Source: Planctomycetota bacterium (lineage in GTDB: Bacteria; Planctomycetota; UBA1135; GCA-002686595). From it: DNA of 64,000 bases. This document shows, in pieces, positions 1 to 8,656 of the stretch. The translations under genes and the position numbers were made by a program. The notes below the pieces were generated by a model. That model was not told the origin of the DNA. It ran no database searches and saw nothing but the letters and a program-made list of their open reading frames with translations. Each line of letters begins with the position of its first letter. Position 1 is the stretch's first letter. The stretch is from positions 62,001-126,000 of the forward strand of contig JAEUHZ010000033.1 of NCBI GenBank assembly GCA_016795205.1. Direction: 5' to 3'.

Positions 1-1
1 C

Positions 2-424
2 CTGGTGCCGGCGCTCCTGCTCGCCTGCACGTTCGCGATCGGCGCGGGCCTGGCGGCCTGGGCGCCGCAGTTGGGCGTGACGGCGCTGCAGCTCACGGTG
101 TGGACCGTGATCTCGACCGTCGTGCTGTTCCACGGCACGTTCACGATCAACTCCCTGTCACACCTGTTCGGCTCGCGCCGCTACGACACTCCCGATACGA
201 GCCGCAACAACCCGCTTCTGGCCTTGATCACGATGGGCGAGGGCTGGCACAACAACCACCATCACTGCCCGCGTGCGGCGCGGTCGGGGCTGGCCTTCTA
301 CGAGTACGACCCGACCTGGTGGATGCTGCTGGTCCTCGAGAAGTTGGGCCTGATCTGGGACCTGCACCCGGTCCCGGCGCAGGTCATGGAACGCGCCCGT
401 ATCCGGCGGCGCCGGACGGTTTGA
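2..424 (+). CDS. Acyl-CoA / fatty-acid desaturase, 3' part only
   Basis: This is the C-terminal part of a membrane di-iron fatty-acid desaturase of the delta-9 acyl-CoA type; the 5' part lies outside the window. The visible part has two hydrophobic segments, then an NSLSHLFG stretch and the third histidine box, GEGWHNNHHHCP, which is the metal-ligand signature of this family. It ends in a TGA that overlaps the TTG start of the next gene (TTGA, 421-424), so the two are translationally coupled. The context is a lipid-modification cluster, so the substrate is probably membrane acyl chains; the desaturation position cannot be read from this fragment. Confidence 0.9.
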   Translation: MVPALLLACTFAIGAGLAAWAPQLGVTALQLTVWTVISTVVLFHGTFTINSLSHLFGSRRYDTPDTSRNNPLLALITMGEGWHNNHHHCPRAARSGLAFYEYDPTWWMLLVLEKLGLIWDLHPVPAQVMERARIRRRRTV

Positions 425-1731
425 AGATCGCGGTCGTCGGCACCGGCGTTTCCGGCATGCTGGCCGGGCGCCTGCTTGCCGGCGTGCACGACGTCACGCT
501 GTTCGAGTCCGAAGAGCGGGTCGGTGGCCACGTCCACACGCACGCCGTGCGGGATGGAGCGCGCACGGTGCCAGTCGATACGGGCTTCATCGTCTGCAAC
601 GACCGCACGTACCCGCACTTCATGCGGCTGCTCTCGATCCTCTCGATCGAGACCCAGGCCTCCCGCATGAGCTTCAGCGTGGCCTGCCGCCGCACGGGGC
701 TGGAATACAATGGCACCAGCCTCAACGCGCTGTTCGCGCAGCGCAGCAACCTGCTACGGCCGTCGTTCCATCGGATGGTGCGCGACATCCTGCGTTTCCA
801 TCGCGATGCTCCGCGAGTGTTGGCCGCGGGCGACTCGACGCTGACCCTCGGCGATCTGCTCCAGAGCGGCCGGTATGGTCCTGAGTTCGCGGAGCACTAC
901 ATCCTGCCCATGGGTGGCGCCGTGTGGTCGGCCGAGCCGGCCATGATGCGCGACTTCCCGGCGATCACCTTCCTGCGGTTCTTCCAGAATCACGGCATGC
1001 TCAGCGTGGACGATCGCCCCGTGTGGCGCGTCGTCAAGGGCGGATCGAGAGTCTACGCCGACGCGTTGATCGCTCCGCTCCGCGACAGGATTCGCACGGG
1101 TTGCCCCGTCGTCTCGATCCGTCGCACTGCAGACGGGGTCGACATCACGACGCTGGGCGCGACGCCCGAGCGCTTCGATCAAGTCGTGATCGCGGCCCAC
1201 AGCGATCAGGCGCTGGCCATGCTGGCGGACCCGTCGGAGGAGGAGCGCGTGGTCCTCGGCGCCATTCCCTACCAGGAGAACGTCGCCGTGCTGCACACCG
1301 ACACGCGCGTGATGCCGAGGCGCAAGCTGGCCTGGGCGGCCTGGAACTACCACTTGGGGACCGACGGCGGGGGCGTGGCGGTCACCTACTGGATGAACGA
1401 GCTGCAGACGCTCGCAGGCCCGACCCAGTGGTTCGTGACCCTCAACGACGTCGCGGGGATCGACCCGGACAAGGTCCTGCGCCGCATCACCTACCAGCAC
1501 CCCGTCTACAGGCGCGAGGGGATCGCCGCTCAGGCGCGCTGGTCCGAGATCAACGGCGTGCGGCGCACGTGGTACTGCGGCGCGTACTGGGCCTATGGGT
1601 TCCACGAGGACGGTGTGCGCAGCGCGCTGCGCGTAGCGGAGCGCTTCGGTCGTTCCCTCGACGACCTGGAGCGCGAGGCGGGCGCCGCCGGCAGGCCGCG
1701 CGCCGGCAGGCCCGAGCCGGCGACGCCGTGA
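421..1731 (+). CDS. FAD-dependent amine-oxidase-like protein (COG2907 type)
   Basis: A flavoprotein of about 436 residues starting at a TTG that overlaps the desaturase stop. The N terminus carries a Rossmann dinucleotide-binding motif (VVGTGVSG, residues 5-12), followed by the FESEERVGGH stretch typical of amine oxidase/phytoene desaturase folds that bind FAD. The length and the HGMLSVDDRPVWRVVKGGS region fit the COG2907 family. Such genes are often found beside DUF1365 and cyclopropane-synthase-like genes, as here. A role in oxidising or desaturating modified membrane acyl chains is inferred from this neighbourhood; the exact reaction is not known to me. A longer reading from base 100 would be out of frame with the desaturase and lacks sensible N-terminal sequence, so TTG at 421 is preferred. 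Confidence 0.88.
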   Translation: MKIAVVGTGVSGMLAGRLLAGVHDVTLFESEERVGGHVHTHAVRDGARTVPVDTGFIVCNDRTYPHFMRLLSILSIETQASRMSFSVACRRTGLEYNGTSLNALFAQRSNLLRPSFHRMVRDILRFHRDAPRVLAAGDSTLTLGDLLQSGRYGPEFAEHYILPMGGAVWSAEPAMMRDFPAITFLRFFQNHGMLSVDDRPVWRVVKGGSRVYADALIAPLRDRIRTGCPVVSIRRTADGVDITTLGATPERFDQVVIAAHSDQALAMLADPSEEERVVLGAIPYQENVAVLHTDTRVMPRRKLAWAAWNYHLGTDGGGVAVTYWMNELQTLAGPTQWFVTLNDVAGIDPDKVLRRITYQHPVYRREGIAAQARWSEINGVRRTWYCGAYWAYGFHEDGVRSALRVAERFGRSLDDLEREAGAAGRPRAGRPEPATP

Positions 1732-2525
1732 CCGCCACGACGGCTCTGGCGAGCGCGCTGTACGAGGGACGCGTGCGCCACCGCCGCCACGGACCGCGGC
1801 CGCACGAGTTCGCGTACGACGTCCACATGCTGTTCCTCGACCTCGGGGAGCTCGACCTCGTGTTCCGCGATCGTTGGCTGTGGTCCACGAGCCGCGCCGC
1901 GCCCGTCCGCTGGCAGCGCGGGGACTACCTCGGGGATCCCACGCGCCCACTCGACGAGTGCGTGCGGGACCTGGTGGCCGAGTCGACCGGGCAGCGCCCG
2001 GCTGGGCCGGTGCGCCTCCTGACCCACCCGCGGTACCTCGGCTACGGGTTCAACCCGGTCAGCTTCTACTACTGCCATGGGGCGCCTGGGGAGCCCCTGG
2101 AGGCCATCGTGGCCGAGGTCTCCAACACTCCCTGGAGAGAGCGGCATCCATACGTGCTCGATCTGCGTAGTGCCGACCGGAGCACGCCCGGGAGCCTGCG
2201 CTGGCGGTTCAGGAAGGCGTTCCACGTTTCACCCTTCATGCCGATGGAGCTCGACTACGACTGGCGGTTCACGGTGCCCGGCGAGTCCATCGTCGCGCAC
2301 ATGGAGAACCTCGACGGAGCCGAGCGCGTCTTCGACGCGACCCTGACCCTTCAGCGGCGCGAGATCTCGGCCTTGTCGCTCGCCAGCGTGCTGGCGCGCC
2401 GGCCCTTCATGACCGCGCAGGTCATCGCGGCGATCCACTGGCAGGCGGCGCGGCTGTGGCTCAAGCGCACGCCCTTCCACGAGCACCCGAAATGGAAGAC
2501 GCAACCCTCCGGCAGAACACGCTGA
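1728..2525 (+). CDS. DUF1365 family protein
   Basis: A protein of 265 residues starting at a GTG that overlaps the upstream stop (GTGA, 1728-1731). It shows the DUF1365 family features: an N-terminal LYEGRVRHRRHGPRPHEFAY stretch, the central YLGYGFNPVSFYYC signature and a later FHVSPFMPM motif. No enzymatic activity is established for the family as far as I know. It almost always travels with COG2907 flavoproteins and cyclopropane-fatty-acid-synthase homologues, and all three are adjacent and coupled here. A role in the same lipid-modification pathway is therefore likely. The 3' end overlaps the start of the methyltransferase gene by about 30 bases in another frame. Confidence 0.88.
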   Translation: MTATTALASALYEGRVRHRRHGPRPHEFAYDVHMLFLDLGELDLVFRDRWLWSTSRAAPVRWQRGDYLGDPTRPLDECVRDLVAESTGQRPAGPVRLLTHPRYLGYGFNPVSFYYCHGAPGEPLEAIVAEVSNTPWRERHPYVLDLRSADRSTPGSLRWRFRKAFHVSPFMPMELDYDWRFTVPGESIVAHMENLDGAERVFDATLTLQRREISALSLASVLARRPFMTAQVIAAIHWQAARLWLKRTPFHEHPKWKTQPSGRTR

Positions 2526-3811
2526 CCTCCTCGACGGGGCTGGCGCCTGCGTCGAGCCTCCTGGGCCTGCGCCTGGGTCCGGTGCGGTCGTTGGCGCGCC
2601 GCGCGCTCCTGCGCAAGTTCGAGTCGATCGTCGAGGGCGAGCTGCACCTCTCCGACGGCCATGAGGAGCGGGTCTTCGGGGCCGGGACCGCCCGCTTCCC
2701 CGTGAGGGCCACGGTGCGCGTGCGGCAGCCGTCGTTCTGGACCCGCGTGGCATTCGGCGGCTCCATCGGCGCGGCGGAGTCGTACATCGACGGCGAATGG
2801 ACCGCGGACGACTTGACCAGCGTCATGCGGATCTTCGTGCGGAACCGTGACGCCCTGACCGGCATGGAGCGCGGCCTGGGCGGCGTGCTGGTTCCCCTGC
2901 AGGTCGCGTGGCACCGCTTGCGCGACAACACGCGGCGCGGCTCCCGTCGGAACATCGCGGCGCACTACGACCTCGGCAACGAGTTCTACGCGACGTTCCT
3001 CGACCCCACGATGATGTACTCCGCGGCCCTGTTCGAGCGCGAGGACTCGACCCTGGAGGAAGCCCAGGTCGCGAAGCTGGAGCGGCTGTGCCTCAAGCTC
3101 GATCTGCGGTCGTCGGACCATCTCCTGGAGATCGGGACGGGTTGGGGCGGGCTCGCCCTGCACGCAGCGCGCGAATACGGTTGCCGTGTCACGACCACGA
3201 CGATCTCGCGCGAGCAGCACGACCTGGCTTGCCGGCGCGTTGCGGACGCCGGCCTGCAAGATCGCGTCCGCGTGCTGTTCGAGGACTACCGCGACCTCAC
3301 CGGCGAGTACGACAAGCTGGTCTCCGTCGAGATGATCGAAGCCGTCGGGCACCGCTGGTACGACAGGTTCTTCGGCACGTGCTCGCGCCTCCTGAAGCCG
3401 GACGGCCTGATGGCGCTGCAGGCGATCGTCATCGACGACCGGCACTACGACGAGGCCGTGCACGGCGTCGACTTCATCCAGCGACACGTCTTCCCGGGCT
3501 CGACGATCCCATCGGTTGGCGCGATCACCTCGTGCGTGGCGCGTGTGACCGATCTACACCTCGTCCACCACGAGGACTTGACGCCGCACTACGCGCGCAC
3601 CCTGGCCTTGTGGCGCGAGCGGTTCCTCGCGAACCTCGACCGCTGCCGCGAGCTTGGCTTCGACGACCGCTTCACGCGGCTGTGGGAGTACTACTTGTGC
3701 TATTGCGAGGGCGGCTTCGCGGAGCGGCAGATCGGCAGCGTGCAGATGCTGTATGCCAAGCCCCGCAACCGGCGCGAGCCCGTGCTGGGCGCGCTCGATC
3801 GGCCAGCGTGA
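2492..3811 (+). CDS. cfa: Cyclopropane-fatty-acyl-phospholipid synthase family methyltransferase
   Basis: A SAM-dependent methyltransferase of 439 residues. The ATG at 2492 (MEDATLRQNTL) is chosen over one at 2456 because the extra residues are only the shadow of the DUF1365 C terminus. Family marks are the HYDLGNEFYATFLDPTMMYS lipid-site region, the SAM-binding motif LLEIGTGWGGLALHAA near residues 211-226, and SVEMIEAVGHRWYDRFF near 279-295. True synthases methylenate cis double bonds of phospholipid acyl chains. Members linked to COG2907 and DUF1365 may instead make other methylated acyl chains, such as furan fatty-acid precursors. Product assignment is therefore open, while the enzyme family is clear. 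It lies fourth in the operon. Confidence 0.92.
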   Translation: MEDATLRQNTLTSSTGLAPASSLLGLRLGPVRSLARRALLRKFESIVEGELHLSDGHEERVFGAGTARFPVRATVRVRQPSFWTRVAFGGSIGAAESYIDGEWTADDLTSVMRIFVRNRDALTGMERGLGGVLVPLQVAWHRLRDNTRRGSRRNIAAHYDLGNEFYATFLDPTMMYSAALFEREDSTLEEAQVAKLERLCLKLDLRSSDHLLEIGTGWGGLALHAAREYGCRVTTTTISREQHDLACRRVADAGLQDRVRVLFEDYRDLTGEYDKLVSVEMIEAVGHRWYDRFFGTCSRLLKPDGLMALQAIVIDDRHYDEAVHGVDFIQRHVFPGSTIPSVGAITSCVARVTDLHLVHHEDLTPHYARTLALWRERFLANLDRCRELGFDDRFTRLWEYYLCYCEGGFAERQIGSVQMLYAKPRNRREPVLGALDRPA

Positions 3812-3869
3812 ATGGGCGCGGGCGGGGCCTCGACCCCGTCCAGCCTCCGGTGCCAACGCGACGGACCGC

Positions 3870-4409
3870 ATGACCGGCAAGCTCTACAACTTCGCAGCCT
3901 TCCAGGCCGGCTGGTTCGCCTGCGTGCTGGGCGCGGCACACGGCGCCACCTGGCTGGGTCCGGCCGCAGTCGCGCTGATCCTCGCCGTCCACCTGGGGCT
4001 CGCGCGCGCGCGGCGCGGCGAGCCCCTGCTCCTCCTGGCGTCGATCCCGATCGGGCTCGCCATCAACACGATCCTGCAGACGACGGGCGCGGTCGTCGCA
4101 CCCGGGCCGCCGACGGGTCCCTTGTGGCTGCTGGCACTCTGGCCACTCTTCGCCTCGATCTTCAACGAGTCCATGAGCTGGATGCGGGGGCGCTACGCCG
4201 CCGGCACAGCCTTCGGAGTCGTGGGCGCGCCGCTCTCGTACTGGGGCGGGGAACGAGCCGGAGCGCTCGTGCTCCATGAGCGCGCCGCGGTCTGGATCCC
4301 GCTGGTCGCCGCCACATGGGCCGCGGCCATGCTCGTCCTGCTCTGGCTGCAGCAGCGACTTACACCCCGCGGGGGCAGCGCGGCGCATCCAGGTCCCGTC
4401 AGGGCGTGA
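3870..4409 (+). CDS. DUF2878 integral membrane protein
   Basis: A membrane protein of about 179 residues beginning MTGKLYNFAAFQAGWFACVL. It is predicted to have five or six hydrophobic segments and matches the layout of DUF2878, with conserved N-terminal NF.AFQ.GWF and a central FASIFNESMSWM stretch. DUF2878 proteins have no proven function but recur beside the cyclopropane-synthase/DUF1365/COG2907 set. It follows the methyltransferase after 58 bases and is the last gene of the cluster. Its last 11 bases overlap the convergent secreted-protein gene. A membrane partner of the lipid enzymes is plausible but unproven. Confidence 0.8.
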   Translation: MTGKLYNFAAFQAGWFACVLGAAHGATWLGPAAVALILAVHLGLARARRGEPLLLLASIPIGLAINTILQTTGAVVAPGPPTGPLWLLALWPLFASIFNESMSWMRGRYAAGTAFGVVGAPLSYWGGERAGALVLHERAAVWIPLVAATWAAAMLVLLWLQQRLTPRGGSAAHPGPVRA

Positions 4410-5481
4410 ACGTGATCGAGCGTGCGCTCGACAGGTTCCAGCCCGAGCCGCAGGGCCCCGCCACGTTGCGGTACCAGGACTGGAAGTGGACCGTCTGTGG
4501 GAAGGGCAGGCTCAGCCCGAGGCCCGGCCCCCACTGCGCGACCCCGGCCTGCGCCTGACGCGTGCCGACGCGCGTCACCGTGCCGCCCACGCAACGCAGG
4601 CCATCGCCGAAGACGAAGCCCGCCCCGCCGTTTGCCGGAGCCGTGCCGTGGAACAAGAGCACCGGCGCCGAGCCTGGCAGTCCGCTCGCGCTGATGACCA
4701 GATCGTTCGCCGCGAGGCTAGGCGATCCCGTGGCCACGAGTTGGGCCCCTTGGCCCGTCGAGTTCGCGCAGCCGCGCGGCGCCGCGCTGGCGTTGCCGCA
4801 CGGGCAGGCGGTACCTGATCCGTCGCCGAAGCAGAACGCCGTGCCGAGCTCGCTCGTGATGCGCGGGTTGTCGAGGCCAACCTGCCAGATGTCGAAGATG
4901 AAGAAGAACTCCGGGTTCCCATAGAACCAGCGGACGCGCGACACATTCGTGAGCACCGCGTTCCAGACCTGGTTGGGTGAGCCGCCGCCCTGCAAGACCT
5001 GCCATCCGGGGGGTAGCGTCGCGGATTGCGCGGGGATCGGGACGTCGAAGCTGGCCCAGCCCGTGCCGGGCTGGGGCACGAACCCGGGCGAGATCAGGTA
5101 GACAGCCAGATCGTCGCCCACGCTGCCGGGGGTGCCGCCATCGTTCTCCAGGATCAGCGTGACCTCGCGTTGGAAGTTGAATTGCGTGCCCAGCGTGATC
5201 AGGTCGATCCCGACCGCGGTCACACCGCGCGCGCGGTAATCGCCCGTGAATGGCGACGTCACGCCCGCGCCCGTCCGCGGCTGCGGTGCGAAGGTGTCCA
5301 GGACCTGGGTGCGCAAGTAGTGGCCGGGATTGCCCCCCGTCGCGACGATCTGATCGCCGGCGCCCCAGGTCCAAGCGCCCTGGTTCGAGCCGTTCGTGAA
5401 GCCCTCGACGAAGGTCTGCGCGGCGGCACAGCCGGCGAGCGCGAGTGTGGCCAGGATCCGTGTGAGGACGTGCATCGTCAT
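4399..5481 (-). CDS. Exported protein with planctomycete-type Cys-rich C-terminal domain
   Basis: About 360 residues. The start MTMHVLTR is set by an ATGA overlap with the upstream gene's stop. The N terminus is a signal sequence (LATLALAGCAAAQ), with a possible lipobox LAGC. The middle part looks like an extracellular beta-sandwich with a glycosylase/choice-of-anchor style sequence (GAGDQIVATGGNPGHYL). From about residue 217 comes the motif AFCFGDGSGTACPCGN, followed by a roughly 130-residue module rich in small residues. I know this pattern from secreted proteins of certain Planctomycetota; its role is unknown to me. No catalytic residues are recognisable. Function: probably cell-surface or secreted. 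Confidence 0.75.
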   Translation of the reverse strand: MTMHVLTRILATLALAGCAAAQTFVEGFTNGSNQGAWTWGAGDQIVATGGNPGHYLRTQVLDTFAPQPRTGAGVTSPFTGDYRARGVTAVGIDLITLGTQFNFQREVTLILENDGGTPGSVGDDLAVYLISPGFVPQPGTGWASFDVPIPAQSATLPPGWQVLQGGGSPNQVWNAVLTNVSRVRWFYGNPEFFFIFDIWQVGLDNPRITSELGTAFCFGDGSGTACPCGNASAAPRGCANSTGQGAQLVATGSPSLAANDLVISASGLPGSAPVLLFHGTAPANGGAGFVFGDGLRCVGGTVTRVGTRQAQAGVAQWGPGLGLSLPFPQTVHFQSWYRNVAGPCGSGWNLSSARSITFTP

Positions 5482-6155
5482 GGTGCTCCCGTGGCGTTCG
5501 CCCGGTCCGTGGTGTTCACGCCGCGTTCGAGCGCGACGTCGATCGTCACCGCCCCACACGCCTCGAGGAGCTGGCGGTACCAGCGCACGGCGGCGGCGGT
5601 TCGTCCGGGCAGTGCGCTCGTGCCCCACACGACGGAAAGCGTGCGCCGCGTCGATCCGTTGGTCTTCGTGCGCTGCGCGTCCTTGACCGCGTTGGCGCAG
5701 GGTCCGTCCGCGTCGAACAGGCACACGAGGCCGCCCACGTCGATCGTCTGGCCCGAGGCGTTGAACACGTAGACCGAGCCCGGCTCCGGAATCGAGATCG
5801 AGAAGGGCGGGCGCGCGCGATCCAGGTCGACGACGCTGATCGGCAGGCCGGAGTGGAGCGAGACCGCGTTGCAGGCGTCCACTGCCGCGTTGATCGAGGG
5901 AAAGGCGCCGTCGGCGAGCGCGCCGAGCAGGTACTCGCTGGCCGGCTTGCCGCGCCCTGTCGGCTTGTAGCCGCCGTGCCGCAAGAGGTCGCGGACGGCC
6001 CGCCGCACGGACTCGTCCGTGCCCAGCGGAGCCACGGCGTCGCCGCGCAGGAAGCCCTGCACGAGCGCAGGTGTGGGCGCCGAGTCCAGCGCCGCGCCGA
6101 AATCGGTCTCGAAGGCCGCGATGTCGAGCGTGGGGTGATGTGCGACGCGGATCAC
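5478..6155 (-). CDS. B3/B4 tRNA-synthetase-like domain protein
   Basis: A protein of 225 residues resembling the stand-alone B3/B4 domain proteins (COG3382), which share the fold of the beta-subunit editing domain of phenylalanyl-tRNA synthetase. Recognition rests on RDLLRHGGYKPTGRGKPASE (about residues 57-76), the family's most conserved block, followed by NAVSLHSGLPISVVDLDR. Activity of the stand-alone family is not settled; trans-editing or small-molecule binding has been suggested. The stop overlaps the start of the downstream secreted-protein gene (ATGA, 5478-5481), so the two are co-translated although their products seem unrelated. Upstream is a gene-free stretch that should hold its promoter. 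Confidence 0.82.
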   Translation of the reverse strand: MIRVAHHPTLDIAAFETDFGAALDSAPTPALVQGFLRGDAVAPLGTDESVRRAVRDLLRHGGYKPTGRGKPASEYLLGALADGAFPSINAAVDACNAVSLHSGLPISVVDLDRARPPFSISIPEPGSVYVFNASGQTIDVGGLVCLFDADGPCANAVKDAQRTKTNGSTRRTLSVVWGTSALPGRTAAAVRWYRQLLEACGAVTIDVALERGVNTTDRANATGAP

Positions 6156-6785
6156 GCTTGGATCCTAGCGGAGAAGGGGGTTCGCTGCCGCGTTCCACGG
6201 CCAGCACCACGGCTCCGGGCCGACCTCCATGTCGAGCTCGACCTGTGGACCCCAAGCCTGCGGGCTCCGTCGATCGACGCAGGCTGCATCCTGGCCGACT
6301 GACCGTGCTCGAGCGCTGGCGTCCCGCGCAGCTCCTGCGCACGCCGGGCACCGGACCCAACCACCGACCGCGGCGGCGGCCCGACGACGGTCAGCGTGGC
6401 AACGAGGGGCCGTGGGCCACCCGCTCCGGCGTCAGCGACCTGCCCACGGGCCTCGAGATCGAACGGCGGCGGCGCGCCGTCAGGTGCCCGCGATCGTTGA
6501 CGTCCGCGGAGGTGTGTCACGCCGCGGGCGGGTCGCAGCGCTATCAGGGCCTCGCCATCCACGGGGTGCTCGCGCCGACGTGGTGGCTCCGATCGACCGG
6601 GCAGGCCCGGAGCGCCGCGCTCGCGAGGCCGCCGGCGCGGGGTCGGATTGACGCTCGCGAAGCCGCCGCCGGGGGCGGTTTTCGCCCGAGTCCGCAACCG
6701 CCTGCGTATCGTATGGCGGAGTTCTGGAACGCTGCGCCGCGCGCAGCGCGACTCACAGACCACACGCGATTCCCTGAGACGCCCC
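6156..6785. other. Gene-free stretch, 630 bases
   Basis: No convincing gene is visible here. Open frames exist on both strands, but their translations are dominated by Arg, Pro and Gly and have no recognisable motif, as expected for chance frames at this GC content. The stretch separates the minus-strand B3/B4 gene from the plus-strand hydrolase, so it should hold divergent promoters. I could not identify a convincing -35/-10 pair. Confidence 0.5.
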
Positions 6786-7688
6786 ATGCACCGCGCCTTT
6801 CCGCTCGCCGCCCTCTTGGTCCTCGTCGCCGCCTGCGCGTCCCGCCCAGGGGGCGACGCCTCGTCCGTCCGAGCCGAACCTCAGATGCCTCAGGCTCCGA
6901 CTCCCGGACAGGACCCGGCCGACACGCGGCGCCCGGCCGAGAAGATCGCGGGCGGCCTCACCGAAGCCGAGTTCAAGGCGCTGCACGCCGCGCCCGCCGG
7001 CACCGTGGCGGCGCTCCGTGGCCGCGAAGTCCAGATCGGCGCGGCGAAGGGCTACCTGTCCCTCCCTGAGGGAGGCGTGGCGCCGCTCCCCGGGGTAGTC
7101 GTGATCCACGAGTGGTGGGGCCTCAACGACAACGTCAAGCACTGGACGGATCGCATCGCCGCCGAGGGCTACGCCGCGTTGGCCGTCGACCTGTACGACG
7201 GCTTCGTCGCCAAGACCGCGGACGAGGCCATGGCCGCCATCCAGAAGGTCGACGACGCCAAGTCGCTGGCGATCCTGCGCGCCGGCCACGCCTTCCTGGT
7301 CACGGACCCGCGCGTGCGGGCTCCGCGCACGGCCAGCGTGGGGTGGTGCTTCGGCGGCCGCAAGTCGCTGGAGCTCGCGATCGCCGAGCCCGATCTCGAC
7401 GGCGCGATCGTCTACTACGGCAATCCGATCACGGAGATGGCCACGCTGGCGCCGATGCGCGCGGAGTTGCTGGGCGTGTTCGGAACGCGCGACAAGAGCA
7501 TCCCGCCGGAGAAGGTCGCTGCGTTCCGCGAGGCTCTGGCCGGCGCCAAGCGCAAGTTCGAGATCCGCGAGTACGACGCCGACCACGCCTTCGCGAACCC
7601 CTCGAACCCGCGCTACGACGAAGCCAACGCCGCCAAGGCCTGGGAAGTCTCGCGCGCCTTCCTGCAGCGCGTCCTGCGACCGCAGTAG
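6786..7688 (+). CDS. Dienelactone hydrolase family lipoprotein
   Basis: An alpha/beta hydrolase of about 300 residues. The N terminus MHRAFPLAALLVLVAACAS ends in a lipobox-like VAAC, so the protein is probably a lipoprotein facing the periplasm or outer surface. The dienelactone hydrolase domain begins near residue 80. It has the oxyanion region VVIHEWWGLNDN, a nucleophile motif GWCFGG in which Cys takes the usual place in the family, and a C-terminal YDADHAFANPSNPRYDE carrying the acid and His. The Cys-His-Asp triad is therefore complete. The substrate is unknown; related enzymes open lactones or cleave simple esters. It stands alone, with an Ala/Pro-rich linker after the signal peptide. Confidence 0.88.
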   Translation: MHRAFPLAALLVLVAACASRPGGDASSVRAEPQMPQAPTPGQDPADTRRPAEKIAGGLTEAEFKALHAAPAGTVAALRGREVQIGAAKGYLSLPEGGVAPLPGVVVIHEWWGLNDNVKHWTDRIAAEGYAALAVDLYDGFVAKTADEAMAAIQKVDDAKSLAILRAGHAFLVTDPRVRAPRTASVGWCFGGRKSLELAIAEPDLDGAIVYYGNPITEMATLAPMRAELLGVFGTRDKSIPPEKVAAFREALAGAKRKFEIREYDADHAFANPSNPRYDEANAAKAWEVSRAFLQRVLRPQ

Positions 7689-7879
7689 TTCGCACACGTT
7701 CCCTGGGACCGCTTCGGCGCGCGGCTGCTGGCTCCCACCGGCACTCCGAGCCGTACGACGATCCGCCGAGCACGGGTCTGGGCCAGGGCGCGATCAGCGG
7801 CTCGTCCCAGGGCCGCGCTAGGGCCCGCGCACGTCTCCCACGGGCCACGAGCCATGACCCGCTCTGAACAGCGCCGCGC

Positions 7880-8644
7880 TCACGGGATCCCGAGACCCAG
7901 ACCCAATCCGCCCGTCGCGGGGATGACGGCGCCAGTGATGAAGCTCGCGCGCGGCGAGGCCAGGAACGCGACGAGCGCCGCGACCTCCCCGGGCTCGCCG
8001 GCCCGTCCCATGGGTGTCGCCGCCAGGAGCGCGGCCCGCGTGGCGTCGGGCACCCGTGCGCGAACCCGTTCGGTGAGCACGAGGCCCGGCTCGACGACGT
8101 TGCAGGTCACGCCGTGTCGAGCGCCCTCGACGGCGATCGTCCGAGCCAGGCCACCGAGTGCGGCCTTGGCGGCCGTGTACGACGCCTGACGCGGTGCGCC
8201 CGCCGAGGCCGCGATCGACCCGAGGAAGACCACGCGCCCGAAACCACGCTGCTTCATGCCGGGCAGCAGCGCCGCCGTCAGGCGCATGGGACCGAGGACG
8301 AGCACCTCGTGGACGCGTGCCGTGTCGACCGGGTCGAGCTCCTCGAGGATCCCGTAGGGCGGGAACCACACCGCGGCGTGGACGAGCACGTCGACCGCCC
8401 CCGCCGCCCGCGCGGCCTGGGCTGGGAACTCAGGGTCTGCGACGTCCCCCGGCACGGCCTTCGTCGCTGCGGCCCCGGCACGACGCGCCTCCGCGACGGT
8501 GTCCTCGAGGGCTTCCCGACGGCGGCCGACGACCAGGACCTCGGCGCCAAGCCCGGCGAGCTCCAGGGCGACCGCCTTGCCGATGCCGGTGCCCCCTCCG
8601 GTGACGAGGGCGCGGCGGCCGGAGAGGTCGAGGGCCGGGGGCAC
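7880..8644 (-). CDS. SDR family NAD(P)-dependent oxidoreductase
   Basis: A classical short-chain dehydrogenase of about 254 residues. It shows the cofactor motif TGGGTGIGKAV, a loop VLVHAA in place of the usual NNAG, Ser in FLGSIAAS, the catalytic YTAAK pair (Tyr-x3-Lys) and the C-terminal segment GRAGEPGEVAALVAFLASPRASFITGA. It reduces or oxidises an unknown alcohol/ketone; the fold resembles FabG-like 3-oxoacyl reductases. I favour the GTG at 8644, because a TATGCT hexamer on the minus strand (8657-8652) lies exactly 7 bases upstream; an in-frame ATG at 8656 sits inside that hexamer. It appears to be transcribed alone. Confidence 0.88.
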   Translation of the reverse strand: MPPALDLSGRRALVTGGGTGIGKAVALELAGLGAEVLVVGRRREALEDTVAEARRAGAAATKAVPGDVADPEFPAQAARAAGAVDVLVHAAVWFPPYGILEELDPVDTARVHEVLVLGPMRLTAALLPGMKQRGFGRVVFLGSIAASAGAPRQASYTAAKAALGGLARTIAVEGARHGVTCNVVEPGLVLTERVRARVPDATRAALLAATPMGRAGEPGEVAALVAFLASPRASFITGAVIPATGGLGLGLGIP

Positions 8645-8656
8645 GGGGGCGAGCAT

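Noticed and set aside
6152-6787. A 211-codon minus-strand frame in the 6.2-6.8 kb gap
   Set aside because: Composition is dominated by Arg, Pro and Gly with no motif; it also lacks coupling or a ribosome site.
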